Assembly: GCA_041859875.1 (NCBI GenBank)
Contig: JBFLFY010000007.1
Location: 1-64,000, forward strand
Reading direction: 5' to 3'
Source: Thermocaproicibacter sp041859875
GTDB lineage: Bacteria; Bacillota; Clostridia; Oscillospirales; Acutalibacteraceae
DNA length: 64,000 nucleotides
The position numbers and the translations under genes are program-made. This document shows, piece after piece, positions 8,234 to 17,918 of the stretch. The number at the start of each line of letters is the position of its first letter. Within the stretch, counting starts at the first letter, position 1. The notes beneath the pieces are model-generated. The model did no database searches. It worked only from the letters and a program-made list of their open reading frames with translations, and was not told where the DNA came from.

Positions 8234-9692
8234 GAGAACTGCCCTCGTTTTCCTGTTGATTTTCTGCATTGCTTATTTCAGACTGCGTTTTGGCGTTTGC
8301 TTTTTGGACACGAGCTTTTGCCGGCTCATAGTATTTATCCAGTGTTTCGTCGTCAACACGGTCAAGAGACGCACGGGGAAGAGTAGTGAGCAGTTCCCAG
8401 CCAAGGTCAAGGCTTTGCTCAATAGTGCGGTTTTCATGGGGACCTTGATTGACAAACTTTGCTTCAAATTCTTTGCCAAACTGTATATACTGTTTATCTT
8501 CCGGTGAGAGTTCTTCTTCGCCGATAACGGAAGCGAGCGAGCGGGCATCCATTACCTTTGCATATGCCGCAAACAGCTGGTTGGAAAGAGCCGAATGGTC
8601 TTCACGGGTAAAACCTGCACCAATACCGTCTTTCATAAGGCGCGAAAGGGAAGGAAGGACAGCAACCGGCGGGTAAGTCCCCGCGGCATCAAGCGAACGG
8701 TCCAGCACAATCTGGCCTTCTGTAATGTAACCGGTAAGGTCAGGTACAGGGTGTGTAACGTCGTCGTTCGGCATTGTCAGAATTGGAATCTGTGTTACAG
8801 AACCGGACTTACCGCGTATCATACCTGCACGCTCATATAATGAGGCAAGATCCGAGTAAAGGTAGCCTGGGTAGCCCTTTCTGCCTGGAATTTCGCCTTT
8901 GGAAGAACTGAACTCACGCAGCGCCTCAGCATAAGAAGTCATGTCTGTCATGATGACAAGAATATGCATTCCAAGCTCAAAGGCAAGGTATTCTGCAACC
9001 GTAAGCGCACAGCGCGGTGTAAGAATTCTTTCAATAATTGGGTCATTTGCAAGGTTCAGGAACATAACGACTCTTTGCAAAATGCCGGATTCTTCGAAAG
9101 AGCGGCGAAAGTAGTCTGCAACATCGTTTTTTACGCCCATTGCGGCAAATACGATTGCAAAGTTTCCGTTTTCCGCTCCAGTGATTTTGGCCTGTCTTGC
9201 AATCTGTACAGCTAGCTCGTTGTGCTTCATACCGGAACCTGAAAAAATAGGGAGTTTTTGGCCGCGAATCAGTGTCATCAAAACATCGATTGTTGAAATG
9301 CCGGTGTTAATAAAGTTTTTTGGGTACAAGCGGGCAACCGGATTAATTGGCGTACCATTGACATTTGCCCGCTTTACGGGAAAAATATTGCCAAGCCCGT
9401 CAATCGGCCGGCCAGCGCCATCAAATACGCGCCCGAGAATTTCAGGCGAAAGAGGCATTTCCATGGGGTGACCCATAAGCCGTGTTTTTGTATTCGTAAG
9501 TGAAATTCCGCGTGTGCCCTCAAAGACCTGAACAATGATCCGCTTGCCGTCCATTTGAACGATTCTGCCTTGCCGCATGGTGCCGTCGTCCAGGCGGATG
9601 TCAACGATTTCCTCAAAAGATGCATTCTCTACATTGTCAAGGATGATCAGAGGGCCGTTGATGTCTTTCACTCCAACGTAGTCTATAATCAT
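8226..9692 (-). CDS. ntpB: V-type ATPase subunit B (non-catalytic nucleotide-binding)
   Basis: A 488-aa regulatory headpiece subunit. It has the beta-barrel N terminus, the degenerate P-loop replacement FSGSGMKHNELAVQI (about residues 151-165), DMTSYAEALRE and RKGYPGYLYSDLASLYERAG, all diagnostic of subunit B. The C-terminal ~25 residues are Gln/Asn/Glu-rich, slightly longer than usual. ATG at 9692 has AAGGCGG upstream. It follows ntpA after 46 nt. Confidence 0.96.
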   Translation of the reverse strand: MIIDYVGVKDINGPLIILDNVENASFEEIVDIRLDDGTMRQGRIVQMDGKRIIVQVFEGTRGISLTNTKTRLMGHPMEMPLSPEILGRVFDGAGRPIDGLGNIFPVKRANVNGTPINPVARLYPKNFINTGISTIDVLMTLIRGQKLPIFSGSGMKHNELAVQIARQAKITGAENGNFAIVFAAMGVKNDVADYFRRSFEESGILQRVVMFLNLANDPIIERILTPRCALTVAEYLAFELGMHILVIMTDMTSYAEALREFSSSKGEIPGRKGYPGYLYSDLASLYERAGMIRGKSGSVTQIPILTMPNDDVTHPVPDLTGYITEGQIVLDRSLDAAGTYPPVAVLPSLSRLMKDGIGAGFTREDHSALSNQLFAAYAKVMDARSLASVIGEEELSPEDKQYIQFGKEFEAKFVNQGPHENRTIEQSLDLGWELLTTLPRASLDRVDDETLDKYYEPAKARVQKANAKTQSEISNAENQQENEGSSHD

Positions 9693-9738
9693 GTGCTACC
9701 GCCTTCCAAGATTTATTTTCATTAAGCTGCGCAGGCAG

Positions 9739-11499
9739 TTATGCGGATACAATGGCTGCCAAGGTGCTGTCGATTTCTTTGATATAATCATCAAACATTT
9801 CGAGCTTATTGTTTGGAATGTCATACTTCATTTTTACCAATTTGTCGAACAGGCCAGTGTGAATAATGCCCGAAATTGGTACGCTTGCCGAAATAAGGCT
9901 CTTTGATTTATGGTACAGGTGGAGAATAACTTTCATCATCAGCTTCTGTTTTTCAAGCGGCACATAAGTGTCTTCCTTGTGGAAGGCGTTTTGCTGCAGG
10001 AAACCAACGCGAATTACACGCGCAATTTCAATCGTAAGTTTCTGGTCATCCGGAAGTACATCCGAACCAATCAGCTTTACAATTTCCATCAGTTTGTTCT
10101 CCTGCTGGAGAATTTGGTTAATCTCTTTCCGGTACTTGATAAATTCTTCTCCCTCGTTTTTAATAAACCAAGGGTCAAGATCGGAAAAATATTCGCTGTA
10201 GCTTTGTACCCAGTTGATTGCCGGGTAATGTCTCGCATAGGCAAGACCTTTATCCAGAGCCCAGAAGCAACGGGTAAAGCGCTTGGTATTTTGTGTTACA
10301 GGCTCAGAAAAATCGGAGCCCTGTGGCGAAACGGCGCCGATAATTGTAACGGAACCGGTTTTGCCGTTCAGCGTTTCTACCATGCCGGCACGCTCATAAA
10401 ATTCTGCTAGGCGGCTTGGCAGGTAGGCAGGAAAGCCTTCTTCAGCAGGCATCTCTTCCAGACGGCCGGAAATTTCACGTAAGGCTTCGGCCCAACGTGA
10501 AGTTGAGTCGGCCATCAGGGCAACATGATAGCCCATGTCGCGGTAATATTCGCCAAGTGTAATTCCAGTGTAAATTGAAGCTTCACGGGCAGCAACCGGC
10601 ATATTACTGGTATTTGCAATCAGAACGGTTCGGTCTGTCATAGGCCGGCCGGATTTCGGGTCAATCAGCTCCGAAAATTCGTCAAGCACCTGGCTCATTT
10701 CGTTGCCGCGCTCTCCGCAGCCAACGTAAATGATAATATCGGCATCGCACCATTTGGCAAGCTGATGCTGCGTCATGGTTTTGCCAGTGCCGAATCCGCC
10801 AGGAATAGCTGCAGTCCCGCCTTTTGAGAGCGGAAACAGAGTGTCAATAACGCGCTGCCCGGTTATCAGCGGAATTGTCGGCTGTTTATGCTGTGCCACT
10901 GGGCGCGGAATTCGAATCGGCCATTTCTGGCAGAGGGAAAGCTGGTGAATAGCGCCCTTTTCATCCGTCAGCTCAACAACAGAATCTTTCACATGGTAGT
11001 TACCATTTGGCATAACTTTAGAAACAGTGCCTGAAAGGGTAGGGGGAACCATGCATTTGTGGCGGATAGCCGGTGTTTCAGGAAACTCGGCATAAATATC
11101 TCCGCCTTTTAGTTTGTCACCGGCTTTTACAGTCACTGTGACGTCCCACTCACAGTTTTCGTCCAAAGATGGCACACTGCTTCCGCGGGAAATAAACGGC
11201 CCGCTCTGTTTGGCAATTTCTTTCAGCGGGCGTTCAATCCCGTCGAAGATATTGTTCAGCAGACCGGGACCGAGGGTAACATTCATAGGGCTGCCCGTAC
11301 CGTACACAGGTTCTCCCGGGTGCAGACCGGTTGTTTCCTCATATACCTGAATGGTTGTAATTTTGTCGGAAACACCGATGACTTCACCAACAAGGCGCTC
11401 GTTGCCGACAAAAACCATTTCCATCATAGAAAAACTGCGCGAATTACGCACAGTTACAACCGGGCCGTTTATTCCAAAAATTAAATCTTGCGTGTTCAA
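9739..11499 (-). CDS. ntpA: V-type ATPase subunit A (catalytic)
   Basis: A 586-aa catalytic subunit that hydrolyses or makes ATP in the A3B3 head. It has P-loop GGFGTGKTMTQ (about residue 230), GERGNEMSQVL, DSTSRWAEALREISGRL and the V/A-type non-homologous region at about 110-190, which F-type beta subunits lack. The start is TTG at 11499 (SD GGAG, 9-nt spacing); no ATG gives the conserved N terminus NTQDLIFGINGP. Confidence 0.96.
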   Translation of the reverse strand: MNTQDLIFGINGPVVTVRNSRSFSMMEMVFVGNERLVGEVIGVSDKITTIQVYEETTGLHPGEPVYGTGSPMNVTLGPGLLNNIFDGIERPLKEIAKQSGPFISRGSSVPSLDENCEWDVTVTVKAGDKLKGGDIYAEFPETPAIRHKCMVPPTLSGTVSKVMPNGNYHVKDSVVELTDEKGAIHQLSLCQKWPIRIPRPVAQHKQPTIPLITGQRVIDTLFPLSKGGTAAIPGGFGTGKTMTQHQLAKWCDADIIIYVGCGERGNEMSQVLDEFSELIDPKSGRPMTDRTVLIANTSNMPVAAREASIYTGITLGEYYRDMGYHVALMADSTSRWAEALREISGRLEEMPAEEGFPAYLPSRLAEFYERAGMVETLNGKTGSVTIIGAVSPQGSDFSEPVTQNTKRFTRCFWALDKGLAYARHYPAINWVQSYSEYFSDLDPWFIKNEGEEFIKYRKEINQILQQENKLMEIVKLIGSDVLPDDQKLTIEIARVIRVGFLQQNAFHKEDTYVPLEKQKLMMKVILHLYHKSKSLISASVPISGIIHTGLFDKLVKMKYDIPNNKLEMFDDYIKEIDSTLAAIVSA

Positions 11500-11528
11500 T
11501 TACTTCATCTCCGATGCAGAAATCTGTA

Positions 11529-12125
11529 TCAAACGACAGTCAAACCAGAATGAGATTCAAAGTAGGCGTATTGGTCTTCCAAAAGAGAATCCAACGTTTC
11601 ATCCACGAGAATTCCCATCTCTGGCTGAAAGGCTTTGATTCCGCCGATTTCGATTGTGTTATCCGTTTGGAATTCACAGTCAAACCCAAAAGTTTTCCGA
11701 ATGGCATCTTCATATTTTACGTCATCGGATTTCAGACAAATCGTAACACCCGGTTGCCCAAATATATCGGCAAATTTCTTTGCTGATTTTTCCAGAAAAG
11801 CAGCGTAATCATTGCTCTTAACAAATTCATTCAGCTTAGCTGTAACGTGTGAAAAAACTTCTGCCGTTATTTCGCTGCGTCTTTTCAGCAACTTCCGGCG
11901 GGCATCCATTTCACGCTGAGCGTTTTCCTGGGAAATTCGGCTGCGCATCTGGGCCAGCTCTTTCTGAATCATTTGGTAACATTCAAGCAGAACCTGATTT
12001 TCAGTTTCCTGCAGTTCTTTGCTTTTATATTCGGCTATTTCTTCTTCAATTTTCTGGCGCTGTTCTTCAGCGTAGTGATTGATTGCAGCCGAAAACTTAT
12101 CTTTTTTTTCTTCCAAATCAGCCAT
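11529..12125 (-). CDS. ntpE: V-type ATPase subunit E (peripheral stalk)
   Basis: A 198-aa stator subunit. A long charged helix (about residues 1-110) rich in Glu, Lys and Gln is followed by a globular C-terminal domain ending in a hydrophobic strand, as in family E subunits. Sequence conservation is low, so position between the F (NtpG) and A subunits supports the call. SD GGAGG lies 7 nt before the ATG. Confidence 0.85.
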   Translation of the reverse strand: MADLEEKKDKFSAAINHYAEEQRQKIEEEIAEYKSKELQETENQVLLECYQMIQKELAQMRSRISQENAQREMDARRKLLKRRSEITAEVFSHVTAKLNEFVKSNDYAAFLEKSAKKFADIFGQPGVTICLKSDDVKYEDAIRKTFGFDCEFQTDNTIEIGGIKAFQPEMGILVDETLDSLLEDQYAYFESHSGLTVV

Positions 12126-12154
12126 TGCGGCACCTCCGTTCTTCTGGTCAGCCG

Positions 12155-12463
12155 TTAAATTTTCACTCCGATTGCTTCACGGACATAACGCGTAATGGTA
12201 TCTTTTGTGCAGCCTTTTCCGTGGCGGTCGGGTATCTCGACAATCAAAGGACGGCGGTGGTTCAGCTTGATATTGTAAATCAGAGCGGGACACAAAGCCA
12301 CCAACGTTTCCGTTATGAGAACAACGGCTACGTCTTCCTGGCTTGCAGTATTCTGAAGTGCTTTCTGCACTTCATCCGCTGTGTGTACGACAACTCCGTC
12401 TATACCGGCTAAACGCATACCTACCTGTGTATCAACATTGTCACTGATCAGATAAAAGCGCAT
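12155..12463 (-). CDS. ntpG: V-type ATPase subunit F (NtpG)
   Basis: A 102-aa small rotor subunit that binds subunit D. It shows the Rossmann-like subunit F pattern: ISDNVDTQVGMRLAG at the start, AVVLITETLV in the middle (about 47-56) and PLIVEIPDRHGKG near the end. ATG at 12463 has GGAG 9 nt upstream. It sits between the K and E genes. Confidence 0.9.
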   Translation of the reverse strand: MRFYLISDNVDTQVGMRLAGIDGVVVHTADEVQKALQNTASQEDVAVVLITETLVALCPALIYNIKLNHRRPLIVEIPDRHGKGCTKDTITRYVREAIGVKI

Positions 12464-12487
12464 AGTACGTATCTCCGTTCCCGAAAT

Positions 12488-12922
12488 TTAGACCTTGGAA
12501 AGCATCATGATGCCAAGCAGCAGGCCGTAAATTGCAATGCCTTCACCAAGGGCTACAAAAATCAGAGCTTTACCGAAAACCTTCGGGTCTTCACCGGTTG
12601 CACCAATGGCTGCCGGAGCAGAAGCTGCAACAGCTATGCCGCCGCCGATGGAAGCAATACCGTCTGCAATGGCAATACCAATCATCGAAAGGCCCTTGTC
12701 ACTGGACTGGGAAGTCGTTGTGGTGGGAGCGGCTGTTGTATCAGTTGTTGCAGCGGAAGCAACGGCAGGAACTGCAAAAGAAATAACGCAAACTGCGGCG
12801 AAAGAAATGACCTGAGTAATAACAGCCTTTTTGCGGCTTGTACCTTTCTTCACAGAATGAATGGCATAAGCGACCGAAGCAATGAGAAATACGATGGGCA
12901 GGCAAAGAAAAGCAATGTTCAT
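12488..12922 (-). CDS. ntpK: V-type ATPase subunit K (membrane proteolipid c)
   Basis: A 144-aa ring subunit. Residues ~76-144 form the proteolipid hairpin, with IGGGIAVAASAPAAIG in the first helix and the ion-binding Glu in ALGEGIAIYGLLLG in the second. The N-terminal part is unusual: two hydrophobic segments (about 3-22 and 33-58) without a membrane carboxylate, ending AVPAVASA like a signal-peptidase site, then a Thr/Ser/Ala linker (about 59-75). The start at 12922 is set by AGGAGGA 8 nt upstream; a reading from 13000 would overlap ntpI and is rejected. H+ or Na+ specificity is not decided. Confidence 0.88.
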   Translation of the reverse strand: MNIAFLCLPIVFLIASVAYAIHSVKKGTSRKKAVITQVISFAAVCVISFAVPAVASAATTDTTAAPTTTTSQSSDKGLSMIGIAIADGIASIGGGIAVAASAPAAIGATGEDPKVFGKALIFVALGEGIAIYGLLLGIMMLSKV

Positions 12923-12983
12923 GATTATTTTCCTCCTAAAATTTGTGTAAAAAATATAAAAATTGAATAAAAGAAAACGCGAA

Positions 12984-14936
12984 TTAAGATTCCTGAGCAA
13001 CTATAACAGGAGTATAAGGCCGACCGGAACCATCATAGAAACGGCTGAACAGTTCGTAAAACTCGAGCCTAAGAGATTGAACGCCAGAAAGAAGACCTTC
13101 CAGTGCAATAACGAAGGCATTTCCTATAATCAGTGTAATAACATAGCCAACACCGCCAGACATTTCGGCCAGCTGAAAAATAACCATCATCATACCGGCA
13201 TGTACAAGAACGAATGCTCCCACACGAATAAAGCTGATGGTATTTGTCAAGTAACTCAAAATATATTCGAAACACATAAAGAAATTCTGCAGAATGGTTT
13301 CGCCCCAGTTGTTTGGTTTCCAATCGGGCTTGCCTTCCAGATAGCCACCGATTATATCCTGAAAAATCATTGAAATAATTGGAGCAATAATAAAAGCTAC
13401 AACATAGGCAGGTGTTACAATATTCCAGCCGAACAGGGCCTGCCCTCCAAAGCCGGCAAGAACAGCCACATAAAATACAAAACCGGCAACACCGTTTTGA
13501 CTGAACAGTCCGCTTGCGTAATGCCTGCGCTTCAGAGAGGCAAAAATGTTCGTTAAGATGGAAAGCAGCACCATAAAGATACCGAGGCCAATAGCAAAAT
13601 AAACAACGGTCATAGGGTTTTCCATAACGGAAATCGGCTTTTTCGGAAGTTTCAGCAGCCCTAGGTAGAGTGGGTCGAGTGCATGCTCAAAACCAAATGC
13701 GGAACCAAAAAGTGTCCCTACAATCGCCGACGAAATTCCGCATGGAACCATTACGCGCCCAAGACCGGACTTTTTTTTCTTCCAAAGCAGCCAGCCCAAA
13801 AGCGCAATACAGAGCCCTTGCCCAAGATCGGCAAACATAAGGCCAAAGAAAATGAAGTAGGTAAAAGCAACGAATGGTGTCGGGTCCAGTTCATTGTAAG
13901 AAGGGAGGCCGTAGACATTAATAAAAAACTCAAATGGCTGCCACAGCCGTTTGTTGTGAAGTTTAATTGGCGGTGAGTGGAGCAGAACTTCAGGGTCGGC
14001 TGCATCATCAAACGCATACTTAACGGTTTTCAGCGTGTCAAGTTGTGACTGTACCATCCTTTCTTTATCGGCGGGAATCCAACCGGTCAGTATGAAACTG
14101 CGACCATAACGTGCCGCATAGCGGCGGATGCTGAAATAGGTATATTTTTCTTTCAGCCAGACGTAAACCCCTAAAAAGTTCTGCCGTTCTGACTTCCAAT
14201 AATGCTGTGTGTCTTCGCTGATTTGCTGCATCCTTTGTTTCTGCTGTTTTTCATCCTCAGCGAAACCCTGAATCACTGAGGAAATTGTTCCGCTGTATTC
14301 CTTGAGGGAGACCTGTTCAAAACTTAGGCCTGAAAAAATCCGGTCAATTTCCTCAATCTGTTCATTCGGTGCACAGTACATCCCCCAATAAAAATTGTTT
14401 TCCAGCTTGGCAGGAAAGAATGTGATATATGGGTTGCTGCTGTATATTGGCTCTGTGAGCTTTTGAAAGCTCTCTTCTGGAAGAGAGCCAAATCGTGTTT
14501 GAATAAACCGGCAGCTTTTCAGTTCATCAAGGTCGATGCCAAGGCCATCAAAATGGCTCAAAGCTTCTCTGTGAGCCTGATCCTGCTGAATTTGCTTTTC
14601 ACAGCTTTGACGTTCTTTTTGAAATGAACGAATAGAGTCTGTAAAAGTATTGACATATGCAGCCCAGTCTTTTACCGGAAGGGTCGCCGTTTGTGGGTAG
14701 CGGATTCCGGCAAGATCTTTTTCATGCCCAATAAGTTTCAATGTGTCTGAAAGCAGCGTAAGAGACTTCTCATAAGGGTTTGCATCATTCATCGGAGAAA
14801 AGCCCGTGGTATCAGAATAAAACGAAAGGGCATTGTCCGGGTGGAAGACACCCGTTTGGCCCAGCATAGTAGTCGCGCTGTCCAGTTCATCAACGCTGCC
14901 TATCACATTTAAAACTTTAATTTTTATAACTGACAC
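12984..14936 (-). CDS. ntpI: V-type ATPase subunit I (membrane subunit a)
   Basis: A 650-aa stator subunit providing the ion half-channels. The N-terminal ~330 residues are soluble and coiled-coil rich. Seven or eight membrane helices follow, beginning near FGLMFADLGQG (about 360). The essential Arg of family a subunits is in NTISFIRVGAFVL near the C terminus. The start is GTG at 14936, 6 nt after the stop of ntpC. The ring subunit gene follows. Confidence 0.94.
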   Translation of the reverse strand: MSVIKIKVLNVIGSVDELDSATTMLGQTGVFHPDNALSFYSDTTGFSPMNDANPYEKSLTLLSDTLKLIGHEKDLAGIRYPQTATLPVKDWAAYVNTFTDSIRSFQKERQSCEKQIQQDQAHREALSHFDGLGIDLDELKSCRFIQTRFGSLPEESFQKLTEPIYSSNPYITFFPAKLENNFYWGMYCAPNEQIEEIDRIFSGLSFEQVSLKEYSGTISSVIQGFAEDEKQQKQRMQQISEDTQHYWKSERQNFLGVYVWLKEKYTYFSIRRYAARYGRSFILTGWIPADKERMVQSQLDTLKTVKYAFDDAADPEVLLHSPPIKLHNKRLWQPFEFFINVYGLPSYNELDPTPFVAFTYFIFFGLMFADLGQGLCIALLGWLLWKKKKSGLGRVMVPCGISSAIVGTLFGSAFGFEHALDPLYLGLLKLPKKPISVMENPMTVVYFAIGLGIFMVLLSILTNIFASLKRRHYASGLFSQNGVAGFVFYVAVLAGFGGQALFGWNIVTPAYVVAFIIAPIISMIFQDIIGGYLEGKPDWKPNNWGETILQNFFMCFEYILSYLTNTISFIRVGAFVLVHAGMMMVIFQLAEMSGGVGYVITLIIGNAFVIALEGLLSGVQSLRLEFYELFSRFYDGSGRPYTPVIVAQES

Positions 14937-14942
14937 GATTTA

Positions 14943-16031
14943 TCACGCCCTTTCCTGCTTTTTAGAACTGTAATTTTCGGAAAAGCGTGGCCGTTCCATA
15001 ATTAAAAATTTGCGGATTTGCTCCGGTGGCAGTTGGTAGCGCTTGCCTTCGGTAACGGTAATAATATTCCTAATTTCAATTTCACTCAGCGTAATGTAGG
15101 AAGCTAAAACGACCGGTGGGTAAATAGAGTAATGAATATAATGCCGGCAGAGTTGGTACCTCATGCGTGCTGGAATATCGTCAAGGTAAGCATACTGCAG
15201 TTTCATAGCACGTTTGCCCACATCTGTGCATAAAATTGCATTCTGAATTTCTTCCTCGGTTTCGCCTTTCAACATATTTTCCATCACATCTTTGCTGAAA
15301 GTGCCAATCGGAAGAAGAGCCTTTTCAGTAGTTTTCGTATCTGCACCATAAATGACTTTCATACGGACGACGTGAACATAATTTACAAGATCCAGGTGCG
15401 AGTTAAAAATATTCAGCAATTCCTTCTGTACTTCACCAATGGAATGCTTCTTAATGAACTTCAATACTTCTGTGTAAAAAAAGCGGTATAAGACATTTTC
15501 CATTCCGGTGTAATCGAGCTGGCCGTCATCAGTTTCCAGAAAAGGCTCCAAAAGCTTTTCATATCGGGTTCCAGTCAAAATTTGCTTAAGGTCGGCGACA
15601 CTTTTTACTTCTGTTAAAGCGTTAATATCCATTTTGGAACTATGAAGAAGGTACGGTGGGAAATAGTAATTACGCTTTTCTGTATTTCTTGCATTTAGCA
15701 ATAAGGCGGTGTGCAGAAGTAAATGAATTTCATCACGCAGAATAATAATCTGTGAAAGACGAACGTCTGTTTCCGCTTCGTATTTGCTCAGAGAAATGTA
15801 GTCATTCATTAGTTCCTGTTTTAAACGGGCTTCCAACTGTTCACGATGAATTTCACTTTCTACTATTCCGGCCAGTGCATGACTGTAGATGGTGCTGTTT
15901 TTTAAGTAAGCCGCAACTTCATTTACGCTCCGACATTTCAAAAGTTCATTATAGTCATTTTGGGTGAGCCGCCTTCCATACATAGTGCGCGCTTTTGCAA
16001 GAACAACATTGGAAGACAGGAAATCAAGCAT
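14943..16031 (-). CDS. ntpC: V-type ATPase subunit C (AC39/d-like, NtpC)
   Basis: A 362-aa funnel-shaped subunit linking the central stalk to the K ring. Its mainly helical sequence has the family hallmark repeats, such as ARTMYGRRLTQNDYNELL near the N terminus and NYVHVVRMKVIYG in the middle. The ATG abuts the stop codon of the preceding gene with no gap. Order and length fit the family. Confidence 0.88.
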   Translation of the reverse strand: MLDFLSSNVVLAKARTMYGRRLTQNDYNELLKCRSVNEVAAYLKNSTIYSHALAGIVESEIHREQLEARLKQELMNDYISLSKYEAETDVRLSQIIILRDEIHLLLHTALLLNARNTEKRNYYFPPYLLHSSKMDINALTEVKSVADLKQILTGTRYEKLLEPFLETDDGQLDYTGMENVLYRFFYTEVLKFIKKHSIGEVQKELLNIFNSHLDLVNYVHVVRMKVIYGADTKTTEKALLPIGTFSKDVMENMLKGETEEEIQNAILCTDVGKRAMKLQYAYLDDIPARMRYQLCRHYIHYSIYPPVVLASYITLSEIEIRNIITVTEGKRYQLPPEQIRKFLIMERPRFSENYSSKKQERA

Positions 16032-16349
16032 TTAAGAAATGCCCCCTATCATGCGGCTCATGATGTCCGAAACCCATTCTTCACCCTTTTCAGCGTACAG
16101 ACTGTTCATTTGCTCCATAAGCTGCTCGTTCTTCTTATTCTTTTCTTGCCAGGCCTCTTCAGCGGCTTTGCGTTCAGAAGGTTCGTTTTTGGCAATCCGC
16201 TTTCTGGCCCTTTCCAGATAGCTGTTCCGAATTTCTTCTCTCCGCTTAGCAACTTCTTTTTCCGAGTCAATTTTTTCTTGCTGAGCAGAGTTGGTAATCT
16301 TTTGGGCGTTATGGTCCATTTCCACAATTTGTTTCATTAGATTCTGCAT
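16032..16349 (-). CDS. ntpF: V-type ATPase subunit G/H-like (peripheral stalk, NtpF-like)
   Basis: A 105-aa, almost entirely charged coiled-coil protein with many Glu, Lys and Arg and no membrane segment, as expected for the stator partner of subunit E. ATG at 16349 is preferred because GGAGG lies 8 nt upstream; an in-frame GTG three codons earlier sits on the SD. It is the first gene of the V-ATPase operon. The family call relies on shape and position more than on motifs. Confidence 0.75.
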   Translation of the reverse strand: MQNLMKQIVEMDHNAQKITNSAQQEKIDSEKEVAKRREEIRNSYLERARKRIAKNEPSERKAAEEAWQEKNKKNEQLMEQMNSLYAEKGEEWVSDIMSRMIGGIS

Positions 16350-16381
16350 GATCAGCACCTCCGTGCCATATTTAGAATTTC

Positions 16382-16409
16382 ATTATAGCCTCCTGTTACA
16401 AAATTACAA
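16382..16409 (-). promoter_or_regulatory. Promoter of the V-ATPase operon
   Basis: Minus-strand -35 TTGTAA (16404-16409), 16-nt spacer, exact -10 TATAAT (16382-16387). It lies about 33 nt upstream of the ntpF start. Confidence 0.6.
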
Positions 16410-16468
16410 GGAAGGTTATTGTTGAAAATGAGGGAAAGCTGCCGAGTTTTTTATGCACTATTAAGAAA

Positions 16469-16496
16469 CCAGTACATATCTGCCAATATGTGCTGG
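16469..16496 (-). terminator. Hairpin after the UPF0210 gene
   Basis: An 11-bp stem (16469-16479 with 16486-16496, one wobble pair) is followed on the minus strand by a short T-rich tract. It separates the UPF0210 gene from the V-ATPase promoter. Confidence 0.55.
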
Positions 16497-16515
16497 CTTA
16501 ATATCTAAAAGATAA

Positions 16516-17874
16516 TTAATTTTTTAAACTTTGAAGCGGAGCAGGAAAACGTCCGCCGCGGCAAATGAACTTTTTAGGAGAGTAACGATTTACTTCCATA
16601 ACAGGCCCTCCGCCAAGAAGGCCCCCAAAATTTAATTCATCGCCCGCTTTTTTACCGATGGCCGGGATAAGACGCACGGCAGTCGTTTTTGTATTGACCA
16701 TACCAATAGCGGCTTCATCTGCTATAATAGCAGAAATAATTTCCGGCGGAACGTCGCCCGGTATTACAATCATGTCAAGTCCGACGGAACATACGGCTGT
16801 CATGGCTTCCAGTTTGGTAATGGAAAGTGACCCACAGCGAGCCGCGTCAATCATGCCGGCGTCTTCGGTTACCGGAATAAAGGCACCGGAAAGCCCACCA
16901 ACATGGGAAGAAGCCATAATGCCGCCTTTTTTCACAGCATCATTCAGCAGGGCAAGGCAGGCTGTTGTACCGTGCGCACCGCAGCTTTCCAAACCCATCT
17001 CTTCGAGGATATGGGCAACCGAGTCACCCACGGCAGGTGTTGGTGCAAGCGAAAGATCAACAATACCAAAAGGAACGCACAACCTGCGTGAGGCTTCCTG
17101 TGCAACAAGCTGCCCCATACGGGTCACTTTAAATGCAGTCTTTTTTATAATATTTGCAACTTCCGCTATATCACAGTCACCGGCTTTTGCAATAGCGGCC
17201 CTTACTACACCCGGCCCGGATACGCCGACATTAATTTCACAGTCCGGTTCGCCGGTTCCGTGAAAAGCACCTGCCATGAAAGGATTGTCTTCCGGTGCAT
17301 TGCAGAAAACCACAAGTTTTGCCGCGCCAACGCTATTTTGGTCAGCCGTCGCTTTTGCTGTGTCGAGCACAACGTGCCCCATTTTTGCAATGGCATCCAT
17401 ATTAATGCCAGCTTTGGTTGTACCAATATTTACAGAAGAACAAACAAGATCTGTTCGGCTTAAAGCCTCCGGTATGCTTTGTATCAAAGCATAGTCGCCC
17501 GGAGCGAAGCCTTTATGCACCAGAGAAGAATATCCACCAATAAAGTTCACGCCGATTGCTTTTGCTGCTTTGTCCAGTGCGAGTGCAAAACGAACGGGGT
17601 TTTTGCCCGGGCAGGCAGCTGCAACCATTGAAATAGGCGTTACGGAAACGCGCTTATGTATAATTGGGATTCCATAATCTTTGCTGATTTCTTCTCCGGT
17701 CTTTACCAAATTTTCTGCATACCGGCAGATTTTGTCGTATATTTTGTCACAGGCTTTTTGAATATCGGAGTCGATGCAGTCCAAAAGCGAAATTCCCATT
17801 GTAATGGTGCGAACATCCAGGTTCTCATTGTCAATCATATTAATCGTTTCAAGAATATCATGCGTGTTTATCAT
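16516..17874 (-). CDS. PFL-family protein UPF0210 (DUF711)
   Basis: A 452-aa protein of the UPF0210/DUF711 family, distantly related to glycyl-radical (pyruvate formate-lyase-like) barrel proteins; no biochemical role is established. Family signatures visible include TITMGISLLDCIDSD near the N terminus, RVSVTPISMVAAACPG (about 85-100) and the Gly-rich LNFGGLLGGGPVMEVN near the end. I see no glycyl-radical consensus, so a radical mechanism is not implied. The gene lies 44 nt downstream of an ACT-domain gene on the same strand, a pairing seen widely in Bacillota, which suggests amino-acid-responsive control. Confidence 0.88.
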   Translation of the reverse strand: MINTHDILETINMIDNENLDVRTITMGISLLDCIDSDIQKACDKIYDKICRYAENLVKTGEEISKDYGIPIIHKRVSVTPISMVAAACPGKNPVRFALALDKAAKAIGVNFIGGYSSLVHKGFAPGDYALIQSIPEALSRTDLVCSSVNIGTTKAGINMDAIAKMGHVVLDTAKATADQNSVGAAKLVVFCNAPEDNPFMAGAFHGTGEPDCEINVGVSGPGVVRAAIAKAGDCDIAEVANIIKKTAFKVTRMGQLVAQEASRRLCVPFGIVDLSLAPTPAVGDSVAHILEEMGLESCGAHGTTACLALLNDAVKKGGIMASSHVGGLSGAFIPVTEDAGMIDAARCGSLSITKLEAMTAVCSVGLDMIVIPGDVPPEIISAIIADEAAIGMVNTKTTAVRLIPAIGKKAGDELNFGGLLGGGPVMEVNRYSPKKFICRGGRFPAPLQSLKN

Positions 17875-17918
17875 TTCAGCCGAATCCTCTTTCCTTGTAA
17901 GATAGATTGCTTTCTATG

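Noticed and set aside
7610..16349. Na+-specific V-ATPase as in Enterococcus
   Set aside because: The K subunit lacks an obvious Gln/Thr ligand set beside its Glu; specificity cannot be assigned from sequence by eye, so no ion is claimed.
16516..17874. Glycyl-radical enzyme activity for the PFL-family protein
   Set aside because: No C-terminal glycyl-radical motif and no neighbouring radical-SAM activase; the family name reflects distant fold similarity only.
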